NCBI GenBank assembly: GCA_025093555.1
Contig: JAIWNF010000053.1
Location: 62,001 to 126,000, forward strand
Reading direction: 5' to 3'
DNA: 64,000 bases
Source of the DNA: Circinella umbellata
Lineage: Eukaryota > Mucoromycota > Mucoromycetes > Mucorales > Lichtheimiaceae
Shown here piece by piece: positions 22,924-36,300 of this stretch. The notes beneath the pieces are model-generated. The model was not told where the DNA came from, ran no database searches, and saw only the letters and a list, made by a program, of their open reading frames with translations. Position 1 is the stretch's first letter. The number at the start of each line of letters is the position of its first letter. Both the position numbers and the translations under genes were made by a program.

Positions 22924-23555
22924 AAAAAAAAAAAGACTCACCATTTACAGTTTTTTTCTTTTTTAAAAAAATGTTTATCAATAAACACAATTCATACACT
23001 CATACACAATTCCACAAATGAAAAAAAAAAAAGATATTCACCCAAATGTCTTTATCAACAACTTGGTGGTTTTTTCTTTATATAATGTTTGAAAAAAAAA
23101 ATGCAACCTAGAAAGAGAGATTGGATTTATATTATAAGAGACGGTTAAAAGAATACGACATCATTGATAATAGAGAGAGAGAGAGAGAAAGAGAAAGATA
23201 AATGTTAAATTTTATACACGTTTTGCAAATACTGGGAGAATACTGGGTCATGTTAAAAGACAAAGGGAAAATGTTATGGCTGATACAAAAGTTTTGTTTT
23301 CATAAAATACTTCGATAACTGTCATGGTAACACAGCTTGGATCTTTTTATTTTATTGTAGATTAGAAAAAAATGCATTGTTACTTATGAAGAAAAAAAAA
23401 TTAGGGGTTTGGTGGAAGGCGGGGAATGCTTTGGTGAATGAGATAGATATATATATTTTTGATTTGGGATGTTTTTGTTTGTTTGAAAAAGAGAGTATAT
23501 GTATGTATGTATGAATTATTATTATTATTATTATTGTTATCTGGTATTATCATCA
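22924..23555. other. intergenic between convergent genes
   Basis: 3' flanks of eL43 (+) and tropomyosin (-). It contains A-runs, a GA microsatellite near 23172 and short ATT repeats. No gene was seen. Confidence 0.5.
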
Positions 23556-24308
23556 TTAGATTTCATCAAGTTGTGCATTGAATTCATCAAGTTGAGCTTG
23601 AAGTTCATGATTCTTTGTCTTTAATTCTTCATTCTTCTTTTCTTGTTCAAACAATAAATTTTCTAATTGTTGAACTTTACGTTCAAAGTGTTCAGCTTTG
23701 ACATCAGCCTCACGAAAACTATATTATATAAAGAGTTAATAACATTCCTTTTTTTTTTCCCTCAACCCCCTCCCCTCCAACAAAAATCAAATGTATATCA
23801 CATTTCTTCTTCTTCCTCCCCCTTTTTCTTTACAAAAAACAAAAAAACCAGGAATAAGTATTTTACTTTTTAGTAGTTTCACGTAAAGACTTATCAGAAG
23901 ATTCAAGTTCTTGTTCCAATAAAGTAATCTTTCGTTGTGCTGCGTCATTTTCCTTTTTCAAATCATCGTCTTCATCTTCCAAACTTTTAAGTTGGGTAAT
24001 TTTTTCTTGTGCAGCTTCCAAATCTTCTGTAAGATGTTTATTTTGATTGGTCAAAGAAATAATTTCATGATCGCGTTGCATTTGTTCTTGTTCAAGAGTT
24101 TTTACTTTAGTTTCGTATTCTTCTACTTTAGCATTGGCTGCTTCAGCTTCTGCTCGAATGCTGCTAATTTTCTATTTTATTTTTATTTTTTTTTCAATGG
24201 AAAGAAAATATATATATTTTTTAAACATTTTTTGCCTTAAAAATGATGCTCTTTTTTTGAACTCTATTTGTTTAAATTAATAGAATTTACCTCGCGTAAC
24301 CTGTCCAT
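23556..24308 (-). CDS. tropomyosin
   Basis: Exons 24308..24291, 24171..23867 and 23718..23556 give 161 residues, the same length as S. pombe Cdc8. The first exon holds only MDRLRE, matching the conserved tropomyosin N-terminus. The whole chain is a continuous heptad coiled coil rich in Glu, Lys and Leu (KISSIRAEAEAANAKVEEYE, SLRETTKNFREADVKAEHFE, LQAQLDEFNAQLDEI). The fungal landmark at the last junction, LRETTK followed by FREADVKAEHFERKVQQLE, continues correctly across the splice. Tropomyosin polymerises along actin filaments and stabilises cables and the cytokinetic ring. It shares this actin theme with Sla1 further along. Confidence 0.93.
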
Positions 24309-26467
24309 GACTTTTGTTTTGTTTATAAAGAAAGATTTGTAAAGAAAGAAAAGGAAGAAAGAGAAAGAAAAAGGGGAATAAAGAAACCTGACAAAAAGAA
24401 GCGTGAGCGTGTGTGTGTTTTATATCCAATCAAAGCAATTCAGTCGCAGCATCTTTTTGCTTATATTGCACGTGTCCTAAAAATACCAGCCGACCCTCTT
24501 TTTTTTTATTTTTTCACCTTTCTCCCTCCCCCCCACATCCTCTTTACACAATACTAATTATACTTGGAGATTTTGTTATCAAACTCAATAACACTATTTT
24601 GAACATTCAAAAAATAAATAAATCTTATTTGAGTTTCTATTAACAAAAAGAATAATAACAAGAATCAAAAGTTCCCAATTAAGGAACTGCACGCGACAAC
24701 TTGTTCTTTGTTTGACACGTTTTTTTTTTTTTTTTTTTTTTTAGCTGGATTTTTTTTTATATAACGTGGCTATTGCATACCAATAATTGACGTACAAAAA
24801 AAAAAAGAGAGAGTTCTCCACGAGTTTTATATATATAAAAAGAAGACCTGTCAAATTATATTTAACGTTATCATCCTTGGCTTTTTTTTTAAAAAAAAAA
24901 AATTACGTTATATACTTTGGCTTGAAACATTTACCAAGTTCACTGGCAAAAGTGTACATCACGTTAAAAAGAAAACTGGTCATGTGCCCCGAATTTGTTA
25001 TGGGAACCCCGAATTAGCTGTTTATTTGATACTATGTTGGGTAAATAAGACTCTAAATACCATAGCAAAACTATTTGATATAGAGGAAGAAGAACAAGAT
25101 AAAAGACAATGAGAAGGTGTAATGGTGTCAACCTATTTGGGACTTAACAATTGACCATCTTTCAAAATATATTCCAGCCCATAGAGTCAGTTTCTATATT
25201 GAATATACAAGTAATATCTTATTAAGATATATATAAGTGTCACACATAAGATGAAACGAAAGCAGTTAAAAGCAGTCTATGTGTTTTGATAATATAACTT
25301 ATCTCGTAATAATCATACAATAAGTTATGTCTAGTACAAAAGTTAAAGTTTTTACTTTGACAAAATAAACTGTCAGCCTATTTGTAAATAAGAATATTTT
25401 AATTAAAGCTCTTTTACTTAAAGAGATAATCTGATACCGAATCTCTCTATTTGTCTATAATATTAAAGAATGTGAAGATACGTAGGGGGAGTTGCTTATG
25501 TATTTCATATAATTTGAGTATACTGATAAGCTACTCTTTTATGAAATATAAAACAATCAACTACTTTTAATTACTAAGAAAATACTGGAGATTATATATG
25601 ATCAATGTAACGCGTGATTGTTAATGACTATATATCAACAAAATAATTAGGTAACTTTTTTCGATTTTACAAAAAGCATTTACGTGTTTATGCCACATGT
25701 TAAAGGGCTTTTGGTCTTGAGTTTTCGAAGAAAAAAGATGACACAGCTTTTGTTCCCTTGCCCCCCACGCAGCTTACTATATTTAGTGTTTAAGTGTAAC
25801 GTGCTGCTTGTATCTCCATTAGCTTTGATGCCGATGTGAGAGAGACCCGGTATACAGTTTTTGGTGTTCATTTTACCAAACAATTTATGGGCTATGTATA
25901 TATATATGAGATTCAAATACATTCTTTTATTACTATGTATGTACGAAAGTTATTAATCCATGTAGGGATATATATATGAATGGTTTTATATATCTCATAA
26001 ACCCTTTTTATTTATTCTTTTTGTTTCTGGGTTACAACAAAATAAAAACATTTATATATAAAGCTAGTGAAGAAAAAAATAAATCATGATAAGGTTTTTG
26101 AACGCTTTGGCCATCAAGATTGATTGGGTGCTGGGAAAAAAAAAACAGGAAGATGATTTTAGAGGTTATAAGTTCTCTCGTTGTAGATCGATAACATTGT
26201 TGTACATTGGCCAACACAGAGCGGATAGGTGTTGCCGAGAAATCCTTAGCATGTTAACAAAAGAAAAAAAAAATTGTTATCAGGACCCAGAATCATGAAA
26301 TCAACAAGTTTTTTATTTTTTATTTTTTTCATTTCTTTTCTTTCTCTCTTTTTATTTATTTATTTTATCTTTCTTCCTTGTATTTTCACAGAGTAATAAC
26401 GATAAAGGAGTAAAAAGAAAATAAAATTACGTATGATTATAATATATAATTAATCATTGATAATAAT
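24309..26467. other. intergenic, AT-rich, ~2.1 kb
   Basis: Spacer upstream of tropomyosin (-) and of the membrane-protein gene (+). It includes a T20 run near 24721 and long A/T stretches. A less AT-rich patch at 25690-25870 gives a 63-codon minus-strand frame without recognisable features. No gene is called. Confidence 0.5.
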
Positions 26468-27025
26468 ATGGAGTCACCCTCATCATCTTCTTCTTCTTCT
26501 TCATCATCACCAGCTGCAACACCATTTTCTTCACCTTATTCCTCAAGAAGTAGTAGTACTTCATCCACTTCATCATCAATCACTTCGATACCAATCCATC
26601 GATATCAACGATTAGCATGGTCTAAATCTCGTCTAGAAACAACATCTACGTCAACAAGTAATACTATTGCTCACTATTTAGCTTTGGCTGCTTCTTATCT
26701 TTTAGTCGGTACGCTGACCGCTTTTGCAATCACATGTCTGTTCTGTTTCTTTTTAATTGTTCGACTCTTGGATGATATGTTTCGTAGTATTATACCTTCA
26801 CGTATATGGTCGATTGTTCGACATCATATAACAACAATGGATTGGGCTGGCACACTTGGTCATATTAGTCTTCGATTAGCTCGTTTAGCAGAATGGGAAA
26901 AAAGTCGTCGTGCTTCTTTATATCCATCTTTTAGTGAACGGTTTGCTCATATTGATGGTGATCGACTACATGATTTTCTTTTTTCTCTAAGTGGAATTCT
27001 TGCTAATTATAAACGAAGATCTTAA
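26468..27025 (+). CDS. single-pass membrane protein, unknown
   Basis: Single exon, 185 residues. The N-terminal 55 residues are almost entirely Ser/Thr/Pro (runs of Ser, then SSRSSSTSSTSSS). A hydrophobic segment at about 68-100 (YLALAASYLLVGTLTAFAIT...FFLIVRLL) is long enough for one or two membrane passes. The C-terminal 80 residues are soluble, with Arg/Trp-rich helices (IWSIVRHHITTMDW, ISLRLARLAEWEKSRRA). No family is recognised. Codon use matches neighbouring real genes and the stop is followed by an A-run 3' flank. Function unknown. Confidence 0.6.
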   Translation: MESPSSSSSSSSSSPAATPFSSPYSSRSSSTSSTSSSITSIPIHRYQRLAWSKSRLETTSTSTSNTIAHYLALAASYLLVGTLTAFAITCLFCFFLIVRLLDDMFRSIIPSRIWSIVRHHITTMDWAGTLGHISLRLARLAEWEKSRRASLYPSFSERFAHIDGDRLHDFLFSLSGILANYKRRS

Positions 27026-28548
27026 AAAAAAAAAAACATTCTTCTTTTTTTTCACCTGCTTTTATTTATCCATTCTTATACACTAATTGTTACAACCTTT
27101 CTCTTTAAAAGAAAAACCATGATTTTCATTATACCTTTATCTTCTTATTCTTTCTCTGTCTCTCTTTCAACTCGTTTTTTTTAGCTGTACGTAATATAAA
27201 CTTGATTATGTATTTTAGTAACAATAATAATAATAATTTCTTTAAATCAAAATTAATTGTATAAACTCACTTTGTAATACGTAATAATAGCAAAAGTGTC
27301 TAAGGCATACAAAAGATGTTTTTTTTTTATTTGCATGATAGATAAAATGCATACACGACTCAATTAAACATGACTATATATATATATATATTTATGTACT
27401 GTTCATTTCGGATCTTGACTAGATCACTTTACACACTTCAATATCAATCTATCATTTATCATAATTATAATAGTGTATATGTATTATCAATCACATGTAG
27501 TATACTATTTGTTTATAATCATGTTTTCGTATTAAACACCCATTCATAAGCTTTTCTTCAAATGAGGAGTTAGGTGTTACCCAAAAAAATGACTTTTTCT
27601 TTTGAAATTTTATGTTTTTTTATTATGACAATCATACGACAGAAATGATAATAATAGTCCTTTTTTTTAAATGTCCAATAAAATCTTCTATTTTTTTTAT
27701 GGTAATTGTAGTACAAAGTTTCTGAAAAATTATTACGAAAGCTGCATAATGTACGCAAAGCCCCGTTTCTCTTTCAATATAACAAAATATACTTTTGCTT
27801 TACGGTTTATTTGTAAACAATCAATAAATAGATGACTTTATAAAAAAAAAAAGGAATCTTTATACATAAAATAATAGACAAGGACTGATTTTATATAAAT
27901 GTGAATAGTTTTTAACTTACCAGTAATATTGAGTTTTCTGAATGATTCTCTCTCCTTTTAATCTGTATAGAATTAGAAACTATTAATACTTTTCGATATT
28001 AAACTAGTATTAACTATATTTCTGAAAAGCATCTATTAGCTTTCACTCATACATAATTTTTCAAAAAAGATCGGGGCACCAATAATTATAACTTTCTTTC
28101 TCGTTTATCTATGTGTAACAGACTCTTTATTGCAAAATGTGGGAAACAAAGGAAATATCATCTTTTTAATGTTTCTTCTTTCCTCCTCCCTTTTTTTTTT
28201 TTCTTATATAACCTATTGGCCCTTTCAAAATATCTTTTTCTATCTATCTATAATTTATTTTTTTATATATCCAATAACGAATGATATCAAACACCACGAT
28301 CAAATAGCTTTGCGTTAAGCTTATAGCACAAGTTTTTCAACAGGAACTAAAACTATACGTATATAAATAAGGTTTGTTATCGTTTCTTTTCAATTTTGTA
28401 CACGTAATTTGGGCGTTATTTCTTATTCCCCCTTTTTTTCTTTATAAAAACAAATCCATGTCGTTTGTTTCACCAACAAAAAAAAAGTTCTCGCGGGAAA
28501 AAAACAAAAAAGTAATTATTGGTAATTGGTTACCAATGAATTTAAATC
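27026..28548. other. intergenic, AT-rich, ~1.5 kb
   Basis: 3' flank of the membrane-protein gene and downstream flank of the tRNA. It holds a TA tract near 27375 and T-runs. No coding-like frame was seen. Confidence 0.5.
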
Positions 28549-28621
28549 AGCCCTACGGGGGGGTCGAACCCCCAACCTTGAGATTAAGAGTCTCACGCTC
28601 TGCCGATTGAGCTAGCAAGGC
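28549..28621 (-). tRNA. tRNA-Lys (anticodon CUU)
   Basis: 73-nt cloverleaf without intron. Acceptor arms GCCTTGC and GTAGGGC pair, allowing two G-U. A box TAGCTCAATCGG, anticodon loop ACTCTTAAT within the stem GTGAGA/TCTCAA-like arm, and B box GGTTCGACCCC are all canonical. The discriminator base is U, as in yeast tRNA-Lys(CUU). Downstream on the minus strand lies a T-run (ACTTTTTTG) suitable as RNA polymerase III terminator. Confidence 0.95.
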
Positions 28622-29672
28622 CTTGTTGTAATTTACATTCGTTGCCATATTGAAGTACAATTAAATTAAGATAAATATTATATAAGCATACATAGTTGTT
28701 ATGGGTTTTAGGATTAGACCCCAGGTAGTTTGAAACCAAAAATAAAATAAACTTTCAATAAAAAGCTGTTGTATTTATTATTTCCTATTTTAGATCTATA
28801 TAAATATTCATCTTCTAGTATTTAATCTACTCAACACTCTATAATATATATTATACATATTTCTATTTCTATGTAAATAAAAACAAAACTTACAATTGTT
28901 TATATACTAGACAATACTATTAATAAAAACATATTTTTTTCCCTGAGAATCTTTTCATGGAAAAGTTAATTAGTATATATTCTAAAGAGAAACACTATCA
29001 CTTGATAATGAGATATTCATCTATTATTATATTTATTGGGTAGATGCCGTGTGTGAAAATGAAAAACGAAAAGTTAGGGTCAGACTTTTTTTTTTTTTTT
29101 TTATGCCGATCTTGTAAACAACAGTCCATTTTTAGCAAGTTTTTTTTTTTAAGACTTGGTTTTTCAATCAAGATGTTCTTTTAAACTCTGTTTGTTATCA
29201 TTTTTTAAAAAAAATCCCAATTATAGTATATGTAATAAAGTATTTACGATTAAAGAAAGATTGATTTTTATTATATACATATCTTTTGTTGATTGATTGA
29301 ACATGTGATTTCGTGTTGTCCGGATAATAATAATAATCCTCACATTAAGATATATATATTTTTTTTTTGTAATGGATCATAGAAAATAAAAAAATGGGTT
29401 GTCATTAGTTACATGTATCATTTAAAAAAGAGTTAAGATTAATTGATGGTTTAAACTTGCATAATATTTTAAGACTAAAAAAAGTGATTGAATCTGTATT
29501 TGTTTTTTAACTCTTGAAAAAAAATTCAGGTAGCGTCTTCCTTAACCTTTTTTTTTTTATTTATTAATTCTAATTTCCAACATTTGGGAAAAGGGTTATG
29601 TAGTTATATAAGAATATTAAACAGTACTTTTAGTAATCTTTATTCACATATATATACTATAAATGAGACATC
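28622..29672. other. intergenic, AT-rich
   Basis: Spacer between the tRNA and the next plus-strand gene, with long T-runs (29085-29102) and no recognisable gene. Confidence 0.5.
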
Positions 29673-30216
29673 ATGCATCGACGACGATCATCTAAATCAA
29701 TTCTTTTTCCACGAACAAATGCAACAACAACAACAACAACTTTGAATTATTATGGCAACGTGAATAATACTAGCAACAGTTACTATGGTAGCAGTAGTAA
29801 CCATCCCATTTATACAAGAAGATCAATGGCTCATTTACCAGAAACAACGTTTGATAGTACTTATCTTTGGGGATATGCACTACTTGTAGCTACGGCAATA
29901 TTATTTTTCGGCACATTATATGCAATGATTGGTAGTAAATTCGTGCCAGACACCCAAATTGAGGTAATGATCACACACACTCTCTTTTGCTCATCTCTCT
30001 CTAAAAAACCACGAGGTTTTTTCATGTTTCCCTTTTTTTTTTCTTTTGTATAACCATTAAAAAAAAAACTACTTTTTTTTTATATAAATATATAAGATAT
30101 TGGATTGGATCAAACATGATGAATATTATTGTTTATTAGTACCTATTACAGCCATTGTAATGATTTATTTTATTGTATGGAATTGGATGGGAATGAAGTT
30201 TTTCAGGCACAATTGA
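29673..30216 (+). CDS. small two-helix membrane protein, fungal orphan family
   Basis: Exons 29673..29963 and 30097..30216 give 136 residues. The N-terminal 60 residues are polar (Arg/Ser start, Thr and Asn runs). Two hydrophobic helices follow: WGYALLVATAILFFGTLYAM and YCLLVPITAIVMIYFIVWNW, linked by VPDTQIEILDWIKHDE. The end GMKFFRHN resembles small fungal membrane proteins that finish with W.GMK.FRH, which I know only as uncharacterised. The hairpin layout also recalls small subunits of the GPI-GlcNAc transferase (PIG-P/PIG-Y), but that is only a similarity of form. In-frame splice GAG|GTAATG...TAAG|ATA. Confidence 0.6.
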
Positions 30217-30330
30217 ACTATATAGATTTATTTTATTTTTTACTATTATTATTATTATTTTTCAAGATCCGGTTAGTTTTATCTTACTGATGATGGAGGA
30301 ATATATTTTGCTTTCAAAGAAACCTGACTT

Positions 30331-30591
30331 AACACCATAATAGCAACTTTTTTTTTTCCTCTCTCTCTCTCCCTTCACATTTACACCCTAACAAAAAAAA
30401 AGACCTTTTTGTACACAAAACTGTTACTTTTATAAACTTCCCCTTTTTTTTTTTTAAACAAAAAACTATTTTTTCTTCTCTCTTCTCTTTTCTCTCTTTA
30501 AACTTTTTTTTCTCTTTCCTTTTTTTTTTTTTTTTTTTCTTTTTCTCATCTTTTTTTACAACTTTTTCTTTAATAATAATACTATAATCCA
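30331..30591 (+). promoter_or_regulatory. pyrimidine-rich promoter/leader of the CK1 gene
   Basis: The 260 bp before the start codon are strongly CT-biased on the coding strand (CCTCTCTCTCTCTCCC, TTCTTCTCTCTTCTCTTTTC and long T-runs). CT-rich core promoters with transcription starts just downstream are common in fungi. Similar tracts precede Sla1 (40280-40370) and glutathione synthetase (53040-53105). The function is inferred from position and composition. Confidence 0.45.
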
Positions 30592-32446
30592 ATGTCGTTA
30601 GAAGGATGGGATGTCAGGATAGGCAACAAATTTAAACTCGGCAAAAAGATTGGTGCTGGTTCTTTTGGAGAGATTTATGTTGGTAATTTTATATATAAAA
30701 AAAAAACCCTATTTATTCAATTGGGGGGAGTCAAAAAAAGAGATGAAGAAACAAAAAAAAAAAGGCTCATTTCATCCATCTATGCATTTTTATTAAAAAA
30801 TAAATGAAAAAATTCAAAAAAACAAAAATGAATTTTCTATATACTCTTTTTTATTTTTTATTTTTTTCAACTTTAGGATCCAATATTGTTAATGGGGAAG
30901 ATGTAGCCGTCAAACTTGAAAGTGTTCGTGCAACCCATCCACAGTTAGAATATGAAGCTCGAGTATACAAGACATTGGCAGGTGGAGTGGGTATTCCATT
31001 CGCACGATGGTTTGGTAAAGAAGGAGAACATAATATACTTGTCATGGATTTATTAGGTCCATCTATTGAAGACTTGTTCAACTTTTGTAAACGTCGATTC
31101 TCTTTAAAGACAGTACTTCTTTTGGCTGATCAATTGGTAAGGATAATTTTTTTCTCACACTTTAAAGGATGGTATATCTCACATGGTTCAAAATGTGTAT
31201 ATATATAAATACATTATATCTTATTCACACACTCATCTCAATTGCTCTTTTTTTTTTATATATATAATAAAAAAAAAAGCTTTCACGAGTGGAATATGTT
31301 CATTCAAAAGGGTTCATTCATCGAGATATCAAACCTGATAATTTCTTAATGGGTGTTGGTAAACGAGGAAATCAAGTCAACATGATTGATTTTGGTCTTG
31401 CGAAACGATATCGAGATCCAAGAACCAATACACATATACCTTATCGAGAAAATAAAAATTTAACGGGCACACCACGTTATGCTAGTGTCAATACACATTT
31501 GGGCATCGAACAATCTCGTCGTGATGATTTAGAATCTTTAGGATATATATTGATTTATTTCTGTCGTGGAATATTACCTTGGCAAGGAATTCGAGCACGA
31601 ACCAAAAAGGAAAAATATGACAAGATCATGGAAAAGAAGATGACAACGACAGCCGATGTATTATGTCGTGGTTTAAACCAAGAGTTTGCAATATACCTTA
31701 ATTACGTTCGATCCTTACGATTTGATGATAAACCAGATTATTCCTATCTACGTAAACTTTTCCGAGATTTATTCGTTCGTGAAGGATATCAATATGATTA
31801 TGTATTCGATTGGACATTGAAAAAATTACAAGAAAAGAAAATGGTCGATGCTCAACAACAACAGCAACAACAAGAGTTATCAAGACAACAACCATCAAGA
31901 ACAGCTGGATTACCACAACATCACAGTACACATCATCATGCTATGCGTTCAGCACAACCTACAACTACAGCTCAACAACAACAAGCAGCGGCAGCAGCAC
32001 AACAAATTAAACAAGAATCATATTATCCTCAACAATATGGTTATGCTGTTGGTATGTTATTTTATTGACGGATTGAGAAAAAGGAGGGCGGAGGGGTGGG
32101 AGTTTGAGTGTGTATGAGAGACTAGATGACTAATTGTTGAAAGGGATATATATGTATATATGTAGGTGCACGAGGATTGAGGAATCCAGTGAAAACAACA
32201 TCAGCCGCAGCTGCGGGCGCAGTAGCAGAGAGTAGTGATCCATCGTATATTCCACGTAACCCAGTCAAATTAGAAAATACGGATCCAACGTTTGCTCCAC
32301 TTCATGACCCACATCATTATTCTTATATGCCACATGGTGCCCCAGCAGGACCATCATGGACAAATCAACCCGTAGATCGTAAGCATATGCCATCATCAAA
32401 ACAGTACCATTTGATGAATCCATCTTCACGGTTATATGATGATTAA
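30592..32446 (+). CDS. casein kinase 1 (Hrr25/CK1-delta type)
   Basis: Four exons (30592..30682, 30877..31136, 31280..32051, 32166..32446), 467 residues. Kinase motifs: glycine loop [14 protein letters not shown] of the ATP-binding Lys (DVAVKLE), catalytic [20 protein letters not shown], and the CK1 signature in the activation region [20 protein letters not shown] (many CK1s have TARYASI here). The catalytic domain covers residues 8 to about 300 and ends [15 protein letters not shown]. The C-terminal tail is Gln/Ala-rich with low complexity and carries NPVK-type motifs twice; such tails regulate CK1 by autophosphorylation. Expected roles are in membrane traffic, DNA-damage response and ribosome maturation, known for Hrr25 and inferred here. 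Confidence 0.95.
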
Positions 32447-33388
32447 ATAAATCATATACATATATATACATACATATTATATATACATACAAAAACAAAC
32501 CTCACCTTTCCATCAAACAAATGCATTTGTATATGTATATTCCCCCCCCCTCCCCTTTCCTTCCAAACCCTTATTTTTTTTCAAACTTCCACCTTTCTTC
32601 TTCTTTATCAAACCAAATTCAATTTCTATTTTTTTTTCCTTTTTCAAGTATAGTTTTTTCTTTGTCGTTTTTCAAATTCTCTTTTTTTTTTTTCAGTTGA
32701 TGTTTTTCTTCTTTTCTTTTTCCCCTCCTCCCTCTCCAACCTTCAAAACTCTTTTTCATTTTTCTAACAAAAAAAAAGGTTTTTGTTGGTTTAATTCTTT
32801 ACTCTATGCAACGCCACAAACATTTTTTTTACCGTTTACAACTATTTTTTTTTACATGTTCTGTTTTCTTTTCTTTTTTTTTTTTTTGGACAGACATAAG
32901 AAAATGAACACATATAACAAAAAACCAAATGGGTCCTTATATACACAACTTCTATATATACAACAAATCATTCAAGCAACAAATTATATATACATATATA
33001 TTATTATTATGATACAATTTGTTATTTTTTTGTTCTTTTCTCTTCTTATTATTATAATTATTTGGTTTTCTTTAAAAAAAAAAAGAGGAAAAGAAAATAA
33101 GAGAGTTCGGGGGAGGGGTAATCCTTTTTTTTTTTTTTTTTTTGTTTTAGTTGAGCTTTTTTTTAAAAAAAAGTGGAAAGTGTTTGTGTTTGTGTGTGTG
33201 TTTGTGAAGTGTTTTGTAAATGTTGATAATAAAGAAGAATGAAATTTTGATGTAGTTTGTTGTTATATAAAAATGATTTTGCTGGTTGTTGAGGAGAGAG
33301 AGAGAGGGAAAAGGAGGGAAAAAAAAAAGTGGGGGAGTTTTATATATAAAGAGCGGGGATATGGAAAATAATGAATCTCTTTTTTTTT
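32447..33388. other. intergenic between convergent genes
   Basis: 3' flanks of CK1 (+) and RPB2 (-). A 181-codon plus-strand frame here is made of translated T/A runs (Phe, Lys, Ile), so I do not call it. Contains several pyrimidine tracts. Confidence 0.5.
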
Positions 33389-36300
33389 TTATGCATCCAC
33401 AAACATACGAGGAGCAATATTCATAGCCATTAATTCTTGGAAGAGTAACTTACAAGCATATGGAATATGAATAGCAGATACACGTGTTTTATTCTTACAT
33501 GCTCTGCATTCAAAGTGATTCTTTTTAAGATTAGCAATAGCCATCAAACCACAAATATCACATACATGTACACGATATGCATCTGATGCATCGAATAAAC
33601 GTTCCTAAATTTATAATTATAAGTTTTAATATTTTTATTTATCCACAGTTATTTCTTTGAAAATATTATCTTACCTTTAAGAATTGAGCCACACCGTGAC
33701 TAATCATACAATCTCTTTCCATTTCACCGAAACGAAGACCACCATCTCTTGAACGACCTTCTACTGGTTGTCGAGTTAAGATTTGTACTGGACCTCTTGC
33801 ACGACTGTGAATCTTATCATCTACCATGTGCTTCAAACGTTGATAATAAGTAGGTCCCACAAAGATTTGTGCATTTAATTTGCGACCTGTAAATCCATTA
33901 TACATCACTTCAAAACCACGTTGTTGGTATCCTTGAGCTGCCAATGCTTGTGAAATAGCTTCCACAGTGACTTCAGTAAACGGCGTAGCATCACCTTCAT
34001 TACCAGTCAATGTAGATACTTTACCAAGCAAACATTCAATCATGTGACCAATTGTCATACGAGATGGAATAGCGTGTGGATTGATAATCACATCAGGTGT
34101 GATACCTTCAGCAGTGAATGGGAAATCTTCTTGTCGATACGTCATACCAATCGTACCCTTTTGACCGTGACGAGAAGCAAATTTGTCACCAATTTGAGGA
34201 ACACGGGTAGATCGTACTCGCACTTTAACGAATTTCAAGCCATCTTGATTCGTTGTCAACATGACTTGATCCACAATACCTGTTTCAGTACTACGCAAAG
34301 GTGTCGATGTATCACGTTTGCTGTGAGAAACTTGACGTTGACCCAATTCTTCGGAATCTTGTGGAATAGGTGCTGTTTTACCAATAATGATATCATCACC
34401 TGTTACACGTGTACCAGGAGCAATCAAACCATCTTCATCCAATTTTTCATAAGTACCATGTTTTAAACGCGTCGTCGATTCTCGTGTGGGTTTTTCAAAT
34501 TCTTCCATGAACATCGAACCTGTTTTCTTTTCAGCATCCATGTAAGTACGATAAAACAAACTTCTGAAAAGACCACGATCGATACTGCCTTGGTTCATAA
34601 TCACGGAATCTTCTTGATTATAACCAGAGTAACAAAGAATAGCAACAATAGCATTTTGACCGGCGGGTAATTCACGGAATCGTAAATATTCCATGGATCG
34701 TGTGGTGGTTAATGGTTTTTGTGGATAGTAAAGAATATTGGCTAATGTATCCATTCGGATCTGATACGTGGTAAGGTATACACCCATGGCTTGTTTACCC
34801 ATTGCAGATTGATATGTATTACGTGGTGACTAAAAAAAAAGTATAAAAGTTCCATAGTCATGTTAGACAAGGATCAAGACAATTTCATTCACCACGTCAG
34901 AGATAATAATAATAGTCTTTTTTTAAAATTACCTGATTGTGATCTGGGAAAGGAATAATACTGGCACAAATACCAAGAATCATACTTGGATGAATTTCAC
35001 AATGAGTCCAAGTATGTGAATAATCACCCGTTTGACTCTTTACACGACTAGCAACATCACGCGCTTGTTGAAGTTGTGTTCCATAATTAGTTGCTTCATG
35101 TGATTCTGCCAAATCTTCAGGAGTCATACAAATCATGGCCGTTTCTTCTTCAGCAGCATCCATATATTCAATTACACCATCTTGAATCAAATTTTGCCAT
35201 TCATAAGAATCTCCAGGATCTGCCAATCGAGTCACTTGATCACGCGTCAATAACAATTGTTGATCTTGCACCAAGAAAAGTGGACGACAACAACGGCCTG
35301 CATCAGTATATATCCGTAATTCACGTTCACGAATATCACGCACAATACTGACTTCAGGTGAAATATCAACGGAACGTCTCATTTGACGTAATGAATAGAT
35401 CAATTCTCCAGGATCACGATGCACACCCACCCAAATACCATTGACGAACACTTTAGTAGCCGAAGGAATACTGGTAGGTGCCAATTCCATCAAATTTTCC
35501 ATACCCCATTCTTCCAAGAATTCCAATAACGGATTAGCTGCTGAACCAACTGAAATATAAGACATTAAAGCCAAATTTTTGACAAGACCACATGCTTGAC
35601 CTTCAGGTGTTTCTGCAGGACATACAAGACCCCAATGGGTGTTGTGTAATTGACGTGGTTTGGCGAGTTTACCATCACGACCAATAGGTGTATTACAACG
35701 ACGTAAATGGGAAAGTGTGGATGCAAAAGTGTATCGATTCAATACTTGAGATACACCAGCCCGAGATTGCATAGCCTTCTTTTGATCACCCCAATTACCA
35801 GTAGCCAATGAATATTTCAAACCATTGGTAATAGTATTGGATTTGACAGCAAGTGTCAAATTAAATTCTCGACCGGCTTCAATACACTAATCATAATTTT
35901 TAACCCATCCATTTCATTATTAGTATTATATATCTTCTTTTTTTTTTCCACCTCCCCACAGAAAAATGAACAATCTCTCTCTCTCTCTCTCTCCATTCAG
36001 ATTTATTTACAAACCTTTTGTAAATATTTAGATACATCCTTTGTGAGTTTCTTGAAAAGTGTACGGAACAAACCAGCCATCAATGGACCCGCTAAATCCA
36101 TACGTTTTTTACCATAATGATCACGATCATCCAATTCACGTCGTTCCAAAGCAGCTAACAATAATCGATGAATCATATAACCAAAGAAATAGGCTTTTCG
36201 TGTCTCGGTCTTGTATTCCGTTCCAACATGAGGTAATAATTCCTTTTGTAAAATTTCTGTTGCATATTTGATACGTTTTTCACGTGTGGCACCAATCGTT

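Noticed and set aside
32697..33242. 181-codon plus-strand frame after CK1
   Set aside because: Made of translated T/A runs (Phe, Lys, Ile, Tyr) in a convergent 3' region; no domain or codon bias.
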